Assembly: GCA_934249265.1 (NCBI GenBank)
Contig: CAKQKQ010000041.1
Location: forward strand, 1 to 15,342
Direction of reading: 5' to 3'
DNA: 15,342 nt
Source of the DNA: an uncultured Clostridia bacterium
Lineage (GTDB): Bacteria > Bacillota > Clostridia > Christensenellales > Borkfalkiaceae
The notes under the pieces were generated by a model, which saw only the letters and a program-made list of their open reading frames with translations, ran no database searches and was not told where the DNA came from. The first letter of the stretch is position 1. Each line of letters starts with the position of its first letter. Both the position numbers and the translations under genes were made by a program. Of this stretch, positions 7,241 to 12,648 are shown one piece after another.

Positions 7241-7269
7241 AGTATAGCAAATTAGACGATTTGTTGCAA
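7241..7269 (-). promoter_or_regulatory. Promoter of the MBL-like/macrodomain/sirtuin operon
   Basis: On the minus strand TTGCAA (7264-7269), a 17-bp spacer and TATACT (7241-7246) lie 47 bp upstream of the first start codon. Each box is near consensus. It is divergent from the HxlR promoter with about 60 bp between the two -35 boxes. Confidence 0.65.
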
Positions 7270-7273
7270 TAAC

Positions 7274-7310
7274 GTTACTTTTCTATTATCAGGTAATAGA
7301 TTTGTTACTT
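7274..7310. promoter_or_regulatory. Candidate HxlR operator between divergent promoters
   Basis: TCTATTA-N5-TAATAGA (7282-7300) is a perfect 7-nt inverted repeat. A direct repeat GTTACTT flanks it at 7274-7280 and 7304-7310. It lies between the -35 boxes of the two divergent promoters, where one regulator could control both. Assignment to the adjacent HxlR protein is inferred from position. Confidence 0.5.
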
Positions 7311-7328
7311 GGTTTCTTTTTTAAACTA

Positions 7329-7357
7329 TTGACATTTCGCTCGCGATTATATATAAT
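7329..7357 (+). promoter_or_regulatory. Promoter of the HxlR regulator gene
   Basis: A perfect TTGACA (7329-7334), 17-bp spacer and perfect TATAAT (7352-7357) stand 31 bp before the ATG, with AAGGAGG between. The spacer is not palindromic, in contrast to the three autoregulated promoters in this window. Confidence 0.8.
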
Positions 7358-7388
7358 GAAATAAACCCACGCATAAGGAGGTTTTGTC

Positions 7389-7718
7389 ATGCTGACTAAA
7401 GAAGAATTACCCGAATGTCCCGTTGCCACCACAGTGCAACTTATAGGAAACAAGTGGAAATTATTGATATTGCGAAATTTGATTTACAGCGGAACACAAC
7501 GTTTTTCGGACTTTATGAAAACCGTACCGGGGATAAGCAAAAAGGTGCTTACCGACAACTTGCGAGCCTTAGAGGACGACGGACTTATAAATCGCGAAGT
7601 CTTTGCCGAAGTACCGCCGAGAGTGGAATATTCCCTTTCCGAACTCGGCAAAACTTTAAAACCTATTTTAAACGCTTTAAAAGATTGGGGAACGGATTAT
7701 AAAGCGAGTTTGCAATAA
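7389..7718 (+). CDS. HxlR-family winged-helix regulator
   Basis: A 109-residue regulator covering the whole HxlR domain. It begins with the family hallmark CPV...L-IGNKW-LLIL (Cys10), then the winged helix with RFSDFMKTVPGISKKVLTDNL and the wing EDDGLINREVFAEVPPRVEYSLSE-G. The Cys near the N-terminus is the position used by several HxlR regulators (YodB, HypR) to sense diamide, quinones or hypochlorite. AAGGAGG precedes the ATG. It is transcribed away from the MBL-like/macrodomain/sirtuin operon and probably controls it. Nothing else obviously co-transcribed follows. Confidence 0.92.
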   Translation: MLTKEELPECPVATTVQLIGNKWKLLILRNLIYSGTQRFSDFMKTVPGISKKVLTDNLRALEDDGLINREVFAEVPPRVEYSLSELGKTLKPILNALKDWGTDYKASLQ

Positions 7719-7779
7719 TTTGCGGTGTTGTGAGGGCGGTTTTTGCCACTTTTGCCTCGTATATAAAGTGACTTATTGT

Positions 7780-7812
7780 CGTTTTTACTGCATACGTATG
7801 GCGTAAAAGCGG
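7780..7812. repeat. Interspersed palindromic repeat, copy 3
   Basis: CGTTTTTACT, GCATACGTATGG and CGTAAAAGCGG make a 33-nt imperfect palindrome close to copy 2. The shared right flank GGAAAATTT shows the repeated unit extends beyond the palindrome. It lies 61 bp after the HxlR stop. Confidence 0.75.
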
Positions 7813-7829
7813 AAAATTTGATTTAATAT

Positions 7830-7899
7830 CAGTCGCACGTTTAATTTAATAACGGCGCACGAATTAAATATATTACTGCGCGCATATTCTAATATTCTA
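7830..7899. repeat. Short tandem array, three units of 23-24 nt
   Basis: Units at 7830-7852, 7853-7875 and 7876-7899 each begin with a GC block (GTCGCACG, GGCGCACG, TGCGCGCA) and continue with an AT block (TTAATTTAATAA-like). Conservation is modest. The layout of alternating GCGC and AT blocks resembles the arrays at 1130 and 14515. The rest of 7719-8082 holds palindrome copy 3 and the terminator at 7990; no gene is visible. Confidence 0.45.
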
Positions 7900-7989
7900 C
7901 TTGATATTTGACATAATAACGGCTCATATATTCCCGTTTTAACAGCGAGATTTTAAGCATAATAAATTAATAATAAAAGATTTTTAAAA

Positions 7990-8024
7990 AACGTCGGGGC
8001 AAATTGCCTCGGCGTTTTCCTTTT
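7990..8024 (+). terminator. Plus-strand intrinsic terminator
   Basis: AACGTCGGGGC (7990-8000) pairs with GCCTCGGCGTT (8006-8016) through a 5-nt loop. Two pairs are G-U only on the plus-strand RNA, followed by TTTCCTTTT. It is 270 bp after the HxlR stop, so either HxlR has a long 3' tail or an unseen small transcript ends here. Confidence 0.7.
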
Positions 8025-8082
8025 GTTTCGATATTAAATTTTTACCGTTTTTGCTTTTTAATGTGCCTTAATTTCTACCCTA

Positions 8083-8709
8083 TCAAAACAGTTGGTCGGG
8101 CAATTTGTGCTTTTCCTTAAACGGGAAAGTCGATTCAAACTTTTCAAAATCTTCGGGATATTTTTCGCAAACGAAATACCCTTCGGGGTCTTTATATGTT
8201 CCGCACACGCCGTCTAAATATCCCGTTGTCAACTCTTTTATAAGCAAATAGTCTGCGTCGGGGTCGTCGGCATAACGCACGCCCTTGGTTTTTGCGGGAA
8301 CAAAACCCGATTTGCCATAAAAATCTATATTCCCCGTGATGATAAGCGCGCCCGCTCCGAGTTTTTTTGCTTGTTCCATTGAATAATCCAAAAGGCGTTT
8401 GCCGTAGCCTTGACGTTTATATTCGGGCAAAATTCCTATAGGGCCGAAAGTCATTACGGGTAATTTTTTGCCGCCGATTAAGTCTATTTCCGACTTTACG
8501 TAAATAACTTGACCGATAAGTTTTCCGTCAACTTCCATTACAAAATCGAGTTCGGGCACGAACGCAGCGTCGCTTCTGTAACGGTGTAACACGTAATGTT
8601 CTTTACACCCGGGGCAATAAACGTCCCAAAACGCCTCTCTCGTTAAATTTTCAACCGCCCTATAATCTTTTTCTTCTTCTCTGCGGATAATTATATTTTT
8701 GTTTTCCAT
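8083..8709 (-). CDS. GNAT-family N-acetyltransferase
   Basis: A 208-residue acetyl-CoA-dependent acetyltransferase. The N-terminal strand-helix start is IIIRREEEKDYRAVENLTREAF; the acetyl-CoA motif A is GPIGILPEYKRQGYGKRLL (about 89-107) with the pyrophosphate loop Arg99-Gln-Gly-Tyr-Gly-Lys104; then GNIDFYGKSGF (126-136). A CPGC pair at 32-35 could bind metal or form a disulfide. It resembles COG3153/YhbS-type enzymes; the acceptor is unknown. I chose the ATG at 8707-8709, preceded by AAAGGAGT. A longer frame to 8814 has no ribosome binding site and would translate the palindromic repeat. It lies downstream of the TetR and membrane protein genes and may be read with them. Confidence 0.88.
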   Translation of the reverse strand: MENKNIIIRREEEKDYRAVENLTREAFWDVYCPGCKEHYVLHRYRSDAAFVPELDFVMEVDGKLIGQVIYVKSEIDLIGGKKLPVMTFGPIGILPEYKRQGYGKRLLDYSMEQAKKLGAGALIITGNIDFYGKSGFVPAKTKGVRYADDPDADYLLIKELTTGYLDGVCGTYKDPEGYFVCEKYPEDFEKFESTFPFKEKHKLPDQLF

Positions 8710-8756
8710 TTTTACTCCTTTTACTTGTTTTGGCGCACTTGTTTTAATCTTTTTTG

Positions 8757-8785
8757 CCGTTTTTACGCAATACGTACGCCGTAAT
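8757..8785. repeat. Interspersed palindromic repeat, copy 4 (diverged)
   Basis: CCGTTTTTACGC, then AATACGTACGCC and GTAAT: the left half and TACGTA centre match the other copies, while the right arm is degraded after GTAA. It lies in the 135-bp gap between the membrane-protein stop and the GNAT start. The left flank TTTTTTG is shared with copy 2. Confidence 0.6.
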
Positions 8786-8844
8786 CTTGTCAAAACACAA
8801 TGACAGTTTACCAAATCAAATTACTTTTATTTCTACTAAACGAT

Positions 8845-9333
8845 TTACTTTTTATCTTTATCAAACGATTTTATAGACACCGTAATGTGCGCCGCGCCGA
8901 ATATAAGCATGATTATTGCGGCGGGTATATTGTTCATCCAGATAGCCGCACACAAAAAATAAAGCATGGGAAAAACAGCGAGCGGAATAGGGACGAACAA
9001 AAACGGTTTGTTTAAAAGCGCAATTTTTCTTTCGCCGATAAAATACCTTATCCAAGTCGCATAATACATGACTAAAAACGCCGCCGAAACGTACAGCCAA
9101 ACGCTTTTTAATTTAAGCGGATTTTTGCTCACTAAAAACGTAAGCACAATTAAATAAGCGATGCGGCTCACGTTTTCCACAATTTCAAGCCATTTTAAGT
9201 TGCTTGTGCTCGACTTTGCTTCGGTCTTTACCTCTTCTTCCGCCGGCGGAAAAATCGCATAAAATATGTTTATAATCATAGGCAAAGCGAAAATCACTAT
9301 ACCTACCCAAGAAAACGAAATTTTTAAATTCAT
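8845..9333 (-). CDS. Five-helix membrane protein, unknown function
   Basis: A 162-residue integral membrane protein I do not recognise. Hydrophobic segments lie at about 6-27, 52-69, 77-97, 110-131 and 136-154. A charged Glu/Lys/Ser linker (31-46) separates the first two, and a Lys-rich tail (155-162) probably faces the cytoplasm. No catalytic or transport motif is visible. The start follows AAAGG, and it lies 32 bp downstream of the TetR gene in the same direction. TetR genes often sit beside the membrane proteins they control, so this is the likely target, perhaps in export or envelope tolerance; that is inference. Confidence 0.75.
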   Translation of the reverse strand: MNLKISFSWVGIVIFALPMIINIFYAIFPPAEEEVKTEAKSSTSNLKWLEIVENVSRIAYLIVLTFLVSKNPLKLKSVWLYVSAAFLVMYYATWIRYFIGERKIALLNKPFLFVPIPLAVFPMLYFLCAAIWMNNIPAAIIMLIFGAAHITVSIKSFDKDKK

Positions 9334-9365
9334 AACAACCTTTTTATAAAACCCCGATAACCGTT

Positions 9366-9986
9366 TTAACCTTTAAAAAACTTTTCTATATGCTTTTCAA
9401 GCATTTTATATGCCGCTTGCTTGTCGCTCGAACCGTCGTAAACGCCGTACAGCAAAAACATTGCTCCATAAAAATCAAGCGCAAGTTGCATTGCCTCTTC
9501 GTCCGACGCCGAGTTTTTAATTCCTGAATTTTTAATTCCCGAATTTTTAAAAATCGCCGCCATGTACTCGAGCGGACCTATGCACAAATAATTTTGATAA
9601 AGTTTTGTCATTTTTTCGCTGCGAAACTGCTCTATTGTAAGCATTTTTCTAAACCTTGACGCAAACTCGTTTTCCGTCCAATACTTAAACATAGCCAAAG
9701 CATATTGCCCAACGTTTTTTAACGGAGCGTCTTTATATTCTTTTGAAAACTCGTTCGGTTCACCTTGCGGCATATCGTATTTTTCGGCACAGTCAAAATC
9801 GTTTGTCTCCATTTTTTTGATTATACTGTCGAGAATTTCTTGCTTGCTTTTATAATGCTTGTAAAGTGCCGCTTTTGTTATGCCGAGCAAATCTGCAATG
9901 TCGCTCATCGACGCGCCCTCGTATCCCCTTTCGGAAAATAATTTAAGCGCGGCGTTTAATATGTTGTCTTTGGTGTTTCCGTTCAT
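9366..9986 (-). CDS. TetR/AcrR-family transcriptional regulator
   Basis: A 206-residue repressor. The N-terminal TetR DNA-binding domain is clear: ILNAALKLFSERGYEGASM, then DIADLLGITKAALYKHYKSK (about 28-47). The C-terminal ligand-binding helices are family-specific and give no ligand. Near residues 146-158 a tandem repeat (KNSGI-KNSGI-KNSA) reflects a 15-nt duplication at 9511-9540, with a partial third unit, probably in a loop. GGAGGGG precedes the ATG. The promoter upstream holds two copies of an AGTNACC-N4-GGTNACT palindrome, so autorepression is very likely. It is first in the probable operon with the membrane protein and GNAT gene. Confidence 0.93.
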   Translation of the reverse strand: MNGNTKDNILNAALKLFSERGYEGASMSDIADLLGITKAALYKHYKSKQEILDSIIKKMETNDFDCAEKYDMPQGEPNEFSKEYKDAPLKNVGQYALAMFKYWTENEFASRFRKMLTIEQFRSEKMTKLYQNYLCIGPLEYMAAIFKNSGIKNSGIKNSASDEEAMQLALDFYGAMFLLYGVYDGSSDKQAAYKMLEKHIEKFFKG

Positions 9987-10029
9987 ACAACCCCTCCGAA
10001 ATTAAAAAGTAATCGCAATTTGAAAAAAA

Positions 10030-10073
10030 AGTAACCGTTTGGTAACTTATATTATAGTTACCGAGCGGTCACT
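10030..10073. promoter_or_regulatory. Paired TetR operators
   Basis: Two 18-nt sites share one design, AGTNACC-N4-GGTNACT: 10030-10047 (AGTAACC...GGTAACT) and 10056-10073 (AGTTACC...GGTCACT). Centres are 26 bp apart. One fills the promoter spacer and the other covers the predicted transcription start. A dimer of the adjacent TetR protein on each would shut the promoter. Confidence 0.8.
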
Positions 10074-10079
10074 TGTCAA
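10051..10079 (-). promoter_or_regulatory. Promoter of the TetR operon
   Basis: On the minus strand a perfect TTGACA (10074-10079), a 17-bp spacer and a perfect TATAAT (10051-10056) are present. The spacer is almost wholly the upstream TetR operator. Confidence 0.85.
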
Positions 10080-10199
10080 GAATATTTAATTAAATTTTAA
10101 AAATTTTTTAATTTTGTTTTGAAAAAGGAACATAAAATAACTTCCGTTTGATGACAAAACTGCAAGTTTACCGATGAAAAAACGCAAGTTTTGCCGCCA

Positions 10200-10318
10200 C
10201 CCAAAAAACGAAAACCGAAATGTTTTAAGTGGAATTTTACTGAAAATACGCACTCTCCTTTTTCGCCGAACAAAACCCAAAAAACGAAAAATTTTTACGT
10301 GATTTTACAAAATACAAA
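10200..10318. repeat. Imperfect direct repeat in the TetR-pnuC intergenic region
   Basis: CCCAAAAAACGAAAA occurs identically at 10200-10214 and 10276-10290. After each there is a related tail with GTGG/GTG, ATTTTAC and AAAATAC, spaced slightly differently. This looks like a decayed duplication of about 45 nt. The rest of 10081-10365 is AT-rich with no believable gene or terminator; two further loosely related CGCAAGTTT/TGCAAGTTT stretches lie at about 10161-10192. Confidence 0.5.
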
Positions 10319-10365
10319 AACTACCTTGCCAAATTTTCAACCGCAATTTTACCGTTTAATGCGAG

Positions 10366-11070
10366 TTATTTAAGTATATTTTTGTCTTCTTTTTGTTTGA
10401 GTTTCATTTTTTGCCAACTTATAAAGCCGTAAATATCGTTTATTAAAAACGCCCCAAAGCACACCGCCACCGAAATATAACGTTTGTCGCTAAAACTTGC
10501 GAGCGACCAAAGCACTATAAGCACAACGTCGTTTGCGGCATAAGCCAAAGAAAAATAAGGACTTCTTCTAAAAGTGAGATACACCGCCAAAAAACTCGTA
10601 GTAACGGAAATTGTGCTCGGCACGATGTTTGCGGTGTGAAAACTTTTTAAAATAAAGTAAAACGCCGCCGTCGTTACCGCCGCCGCCAAAAACATAAAAA
10701 CGGCTTCTTTAAGCGTGATTTTATTGACTTCCACTTGAGCGCGTTTGCCTTGATATGGGTGTTTTAGCCAAGAAATCAGCGCAAAAACCGCCATGGGCAT
10801 CGTCATGCCGAGATATGTAATCATTTCGCCGTAATATGAAAACGTGTACGAAATAATCCCGTAAAGCAAACTGAAAATTATCATAAGCAGTTGTCCTATC
10901 GGGTTGCCTTTTGCGTTTATCAATATCGAAGTAACGCCGATAAGCGATGCGACAAGCGTCAAAATTCCATTCCCGCCGAACAGAAAAAACGACGCCACGA
11001 TTAAAATTACCGAAGAAATCCACAATACGACTTCGCCCAAAGAAAAATACTTGATTAGTTTTTTTAACAT
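10366..11070 (-). CDS. pnuC: PnuC-family vitamin transporter (nicotinamide riboside or thiamine type)
   Basis: A 234-residue membrane protein with about seven helices that fits the PnuC family, facilitators for nicotinamide riboside or related vitamin precursors trapped by phosphorylation. Supporting features are NPIGQ (56-60) at the start of a helix, the YYGEM segment (79-83), ISWLKHP (99-105) and the late NDIYGFISW near the C-terminus. A Lys-rich tail is cytoplasmic. Family subtypes carry nicotinamide riboside (PnuC), thiamine (PnuT) or riboflavin (PnuX); I cannot separate these with certainty. GAGGTG precedes the ATG. It is a single-gene unit behind a leader of about 148 nt with a terminator, so its expression is probably controlled by attenuation. 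No TPP or FMN riboswitch motif is recognisable in the leader. Confidence 0.82.
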   Translation of the reverse strand: MLKKLIKYFSLGEVVLWISSVILIVASFFLFGGNGILTLVASLIGVTSILINAKGNPIGQLLMIIFSLLYGIISYTFSYYGEMITYLGMTMPMAVFALISWLKHPYQGKRAQVEVNKITLKEAVFMFLAAAVTTAAFYFILKSFHTANIVPSTISVTTSFLAVYLTFRRSPYFSLAYAANDVVLIVLWSLASFSDKRYISVAVCFGAFLINDIYGFISWQKMKLKQKEDKNILK

Positions 11071-11218
11071 ATTACACCTCTTTTTTGATATAAAAAAACA
11101 CTCGTAAGCGCATCTTCAATGACCTAATGATGCGTTTGCGAGTGCATTATGCTACTCTCTACCCGGTGGCAGAAACTATTTTTTTGTAAAAACCATTTTG
11201 CAAATAAATTTATTTACA
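11071..11218 (-). promoter_or_regulatory. pnuC 5' leader with hairpins, candidate riboswitch or attenuator
   Basis: Read on the minus strand, the predicted leader first forms CUGCC-ACCG-GGUAG (11159-11172), where a G-U pair makes the stem possible only in minus-strand RNA. Next comes GAGU(A)GCA-UAA-UGCACUC (11140-11157), which would use the CACUC that also starts the terminator's 5' arm (11140-11144 shared). The two states exclude each other, as in a ligand-controlled attenuator. I do not recognise a catalogued riboswitch class. Confidence 0.5.
11092..11144 (-). terminator. Attenuator-type terminator before pnuC
   Basis: In minus-strand RNA, CACUCG (11144-11139) pairs with CGAGUG (11104-11099) and CGCAUC (11134-11129) pairs with GAUGCG (11114-11109). 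Symmetrical 4-nt internal loops (CAAA, CUUA) separate the stems and a 14-nt loop closes them. Seven U follow (11092-11098). It ends 11 bp before the pnuC ribosome binding site, so it must be overcome for expression. Confidence 0.8.
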
Positions 11219-11223
11219 TATAT

Positions 11224-11252
11224 ATGATAACATATTTTATCCCTTCGGTCAA
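11224..11252 (-). promoter_or_regulatory. Promoter of the pnuC leader
   Basis: TTGACC (11247-11252), 17-bp spacer and TATCAT (11224-11229), each 5 of 6 to consensus, would start transcription near 11218. The -35 box ends only 3 bp from the 25-nt direct repeat at 11256. Confidence 0.55.
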
Positions 11253-11255
11253 CTC

Positions 11256-11280
11256 AACCGACCCGCTTTTAAAAAGAAAA
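11256..11280. repeat. 25-nt direct repeat, left copy
   Basis: It begins AACCGACCC and ends AAAAAGAAAA; it matches 12988-13012 at 24 of 25 positions in the same orientation (G/A at position 10). With its partner it brackets the AT-rich segment 11281-12987. The two copies may be the ends of an inserted module. Confidence 0.7.
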
Positions 11281-11321
11281 GATTTTTATTGAAAAACAAC
11301 ATAAGACAAAAACATTGTTAA

Positions 11322-12074
11322 TTATTCGTTTTCAATAAAACAATTAACATTTTTATCTTTTGCAATTTTTTCTATTTTTAATTTATTGTCTTCACTGACT
11401 TTGTTGCCTATTTCTATAGATACCAATTTTAAATTTTTATTAACCAATACATTTTGATCGTTACAATATGCTTTTAAGATAGGTAAAAAACATTCTTCGC
11501 ATCCGAATATCATTCTATACTCGTCTTGACTGTTCCATTTTTTCTCTTTCATGCAAGGATTATACTTATGTAAAAATACGTTTCTATTTATTTGGTTTTG
11601 ACCGTCGTCTAAATTTTTTACTTCCTTAATTTTAAACTTTTCGTCGGTATAGCACACTCTCAACAAATTTTCATGAGACAAAACTTCAAATTAGCATTTT
11701 ATTCCGTTGTGGTTATTGGCATATTTTTCCCACATTTCGCTCGTTTTTGCATTACTTCCGCTAAAACAACAAAAAATATTCCGCTCTTTTTGCTTATATT
11801 TTGCTTTATCCGCAATTTTTTTACCAAATTCGGAGATAAATTCAAAAGTATTATTATTTAACTCCTCTTTATCGTCAAAATTTTTCACATAATTAAAATG
11901 CAACTTACCGAGAAATAAGTTTTGCATCATACTACTTTCATATGACGTGCCTAATGGTAAAAACTTGTATACATATTGCGGCTTTTGCTCTCCCCATAAT
12001 TTTTCGGCTTCGTCAAGTTTGTCCTCTTTTATCAACAAAACTATTTCTTCGCTAAAATTATCCGTCGTACTCAT
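11322..12074 (-). pseudogene. DUF2971-family gene interrupted by an in-frame stop codon
   Basis: Two adjoining open stretches (12074-11691 and 11681-11322) are in the same frame and are separated by a single TAA at 11691-11693. Together they make a DUF2971-like protein of about 250 residues. The N-part has VYKFLPL, LFLGKLHFNYVKNFDD and IFCCFSG...SEMWEKYANNHNGI. The C-part has VCYTDEKF, KKWNSQDEYRMIFG and a Glu/Lys-rich end. The stop falls where the family usually reads G-(I/V)-C-I-E-F-D, so a Glu codon (GAA to TAA) is a likely loss. GAGGT precedes the ATG. It follows the small lipoprotein gene by 35 bp and probably shares its promoter. A sequencing error is the alternative. The family's molecular role is unknown to me. 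Confidence 0.75.
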
Positions 12075-12109
12075 GCTTACCTCTTAAAAATTTTTACTTG
12101 TTATAATTT

Positions 12110-12511
12110 CTATATCTCGAATACTAATTTTATTTCTACTCTGGTCGCTTGTTCATGCAAAATATCTTCATCATACGAATATTTTTCATATATTTCGACC
12201 TTATACCAATCTCCTCCGAGAGGTACACCATTGTACTCCTTATCAAGAGTTACTTTTGTTGCATAATCTCCTCGTTTGTCGGCTAATCTTTGCCAATAAA
12301 TCGAATATCGGTCTACTTCTCTTGTTTTTGCGCTGATAGAAACAATCTCTTTAGTGTGAATTTCGTATTTTACGTCCCATAAAATTTCATTTACTTTTTG
12401 TTGTTTTACGGAATATACTTTTTCTCCGCGATATTCGCCCGTTTTGCAAGCCGTTAAGTTTATCAACAAAACCAATGAAAAACACAAACAAAACAATTTT
12501 TTGATACGCAT
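12110..12511 (-). CDS. Small lipoprotein, unknown function
   Basis: A 133-residue predicted lipoprotein with signal peptide MRIKKLFCLCFSLVLLIN and lipobox NLTAC (Cys22). The mature part is charged and beta-strand-like, with YRGEKVYSVKQQKVNEILWD, a WYKVEIYEKYSYDED stretch and a hydrophobic C-terminal strand. I do not recognise a family. GAGAGGG stands before the ATG. It is the first gene after a perfect promoter containing an operator, divergent from a Cro/CI-like repressor, and is followed by the DUF2971 pseudogene. Base composition is more AT-rich than the flanking pnuC or sirtuin genes, consistent with horizontal origin. Confidence 0.75.
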   Translation of the reverse strand: MRIKKLFCLCFSLVLLINLTACKTGEYRGEKVYSVKQQKVNEILWDVKYEIHTKEIVSISAKTREVDRYSIYWQRLADKRGDYATKVTLDKEYNGVPLGGDWYKVEIYEKYSYDEDILHEQATRVEIKLVFEI

Positions 12512-12585
12512 AAACCCTCTCTTTTTATCGAGTTTTTATTTTGCAATTTTCAATACAAAAAAAACAAAACTCGCATTTTTGTTTA

Positions 12586-12614
12586 ATTATATCACTAAGA
12601 ATTCTTAGTGTCAA
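12586..12614 (-). promoter_or_regulatory. Promoter of lipoprotein/DUF2971 operon with operator O1 in spacer
   Basis: Minus strand: perfect TTGACA (12609-12614), 17-bp spacer and perfect TATAAT (12586-12591). The perfect 18-bp palindrome CACTAAGAATTCTTAGTG (12593-12610) fills the spacer and touches the -35 box. This is an ideal repression site for the divergent Cro/CI-like protein. Confidence 0.85.
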
Positions 12615-12620
12615 GCATCG

Positions 12621-12642
12621 TATTAAGTTTTCTTAGTATAAT
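12621..12642 (+). promoter_or_regulatory. Operator O2 and -10 box of the repressor gene
   Basis: TATTAAGTTTTCTTAGTA (12621-12638) matches O1 at 13 of 18 positions, 28 bp away centre to centre. It overlaps TATAAT (12637-12642). No good -35 box is seen. The -10 box ends 6 bp before the ATG, so the transcript would begin at or next to the start codon. Confidence 0.6.
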
Positions 12643-12648
12643 AATCTT

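Noticed and set aside
8710..8814. N-terminal extension of the GNAT frame by 35 codons
   Set aside because: It lacks a ribosome binding site and would translate the palindromic repeat; AAAGGAGT precedes the ATG at 8709.
11139..11172. THF or purine riboswitch before pnuC
   Set aside because: GAGAGUAG and GUUUCUGCC recall short pieces of those motifs, but the remaining conserved parts and three-way junction are missing.
11673..11892. Small plus-strand frames over the DUF2971 gene
   Set aside because: They are complements of the pseudogene, without ribosome binding sites or protein-like features.
11322..12074. Two separate small genes instead of one broken gene
   Set aside because: Both parts share a frame and continue one DUF2971 pattern across a single TAA, and the second part has no good start or ribosome binding site.
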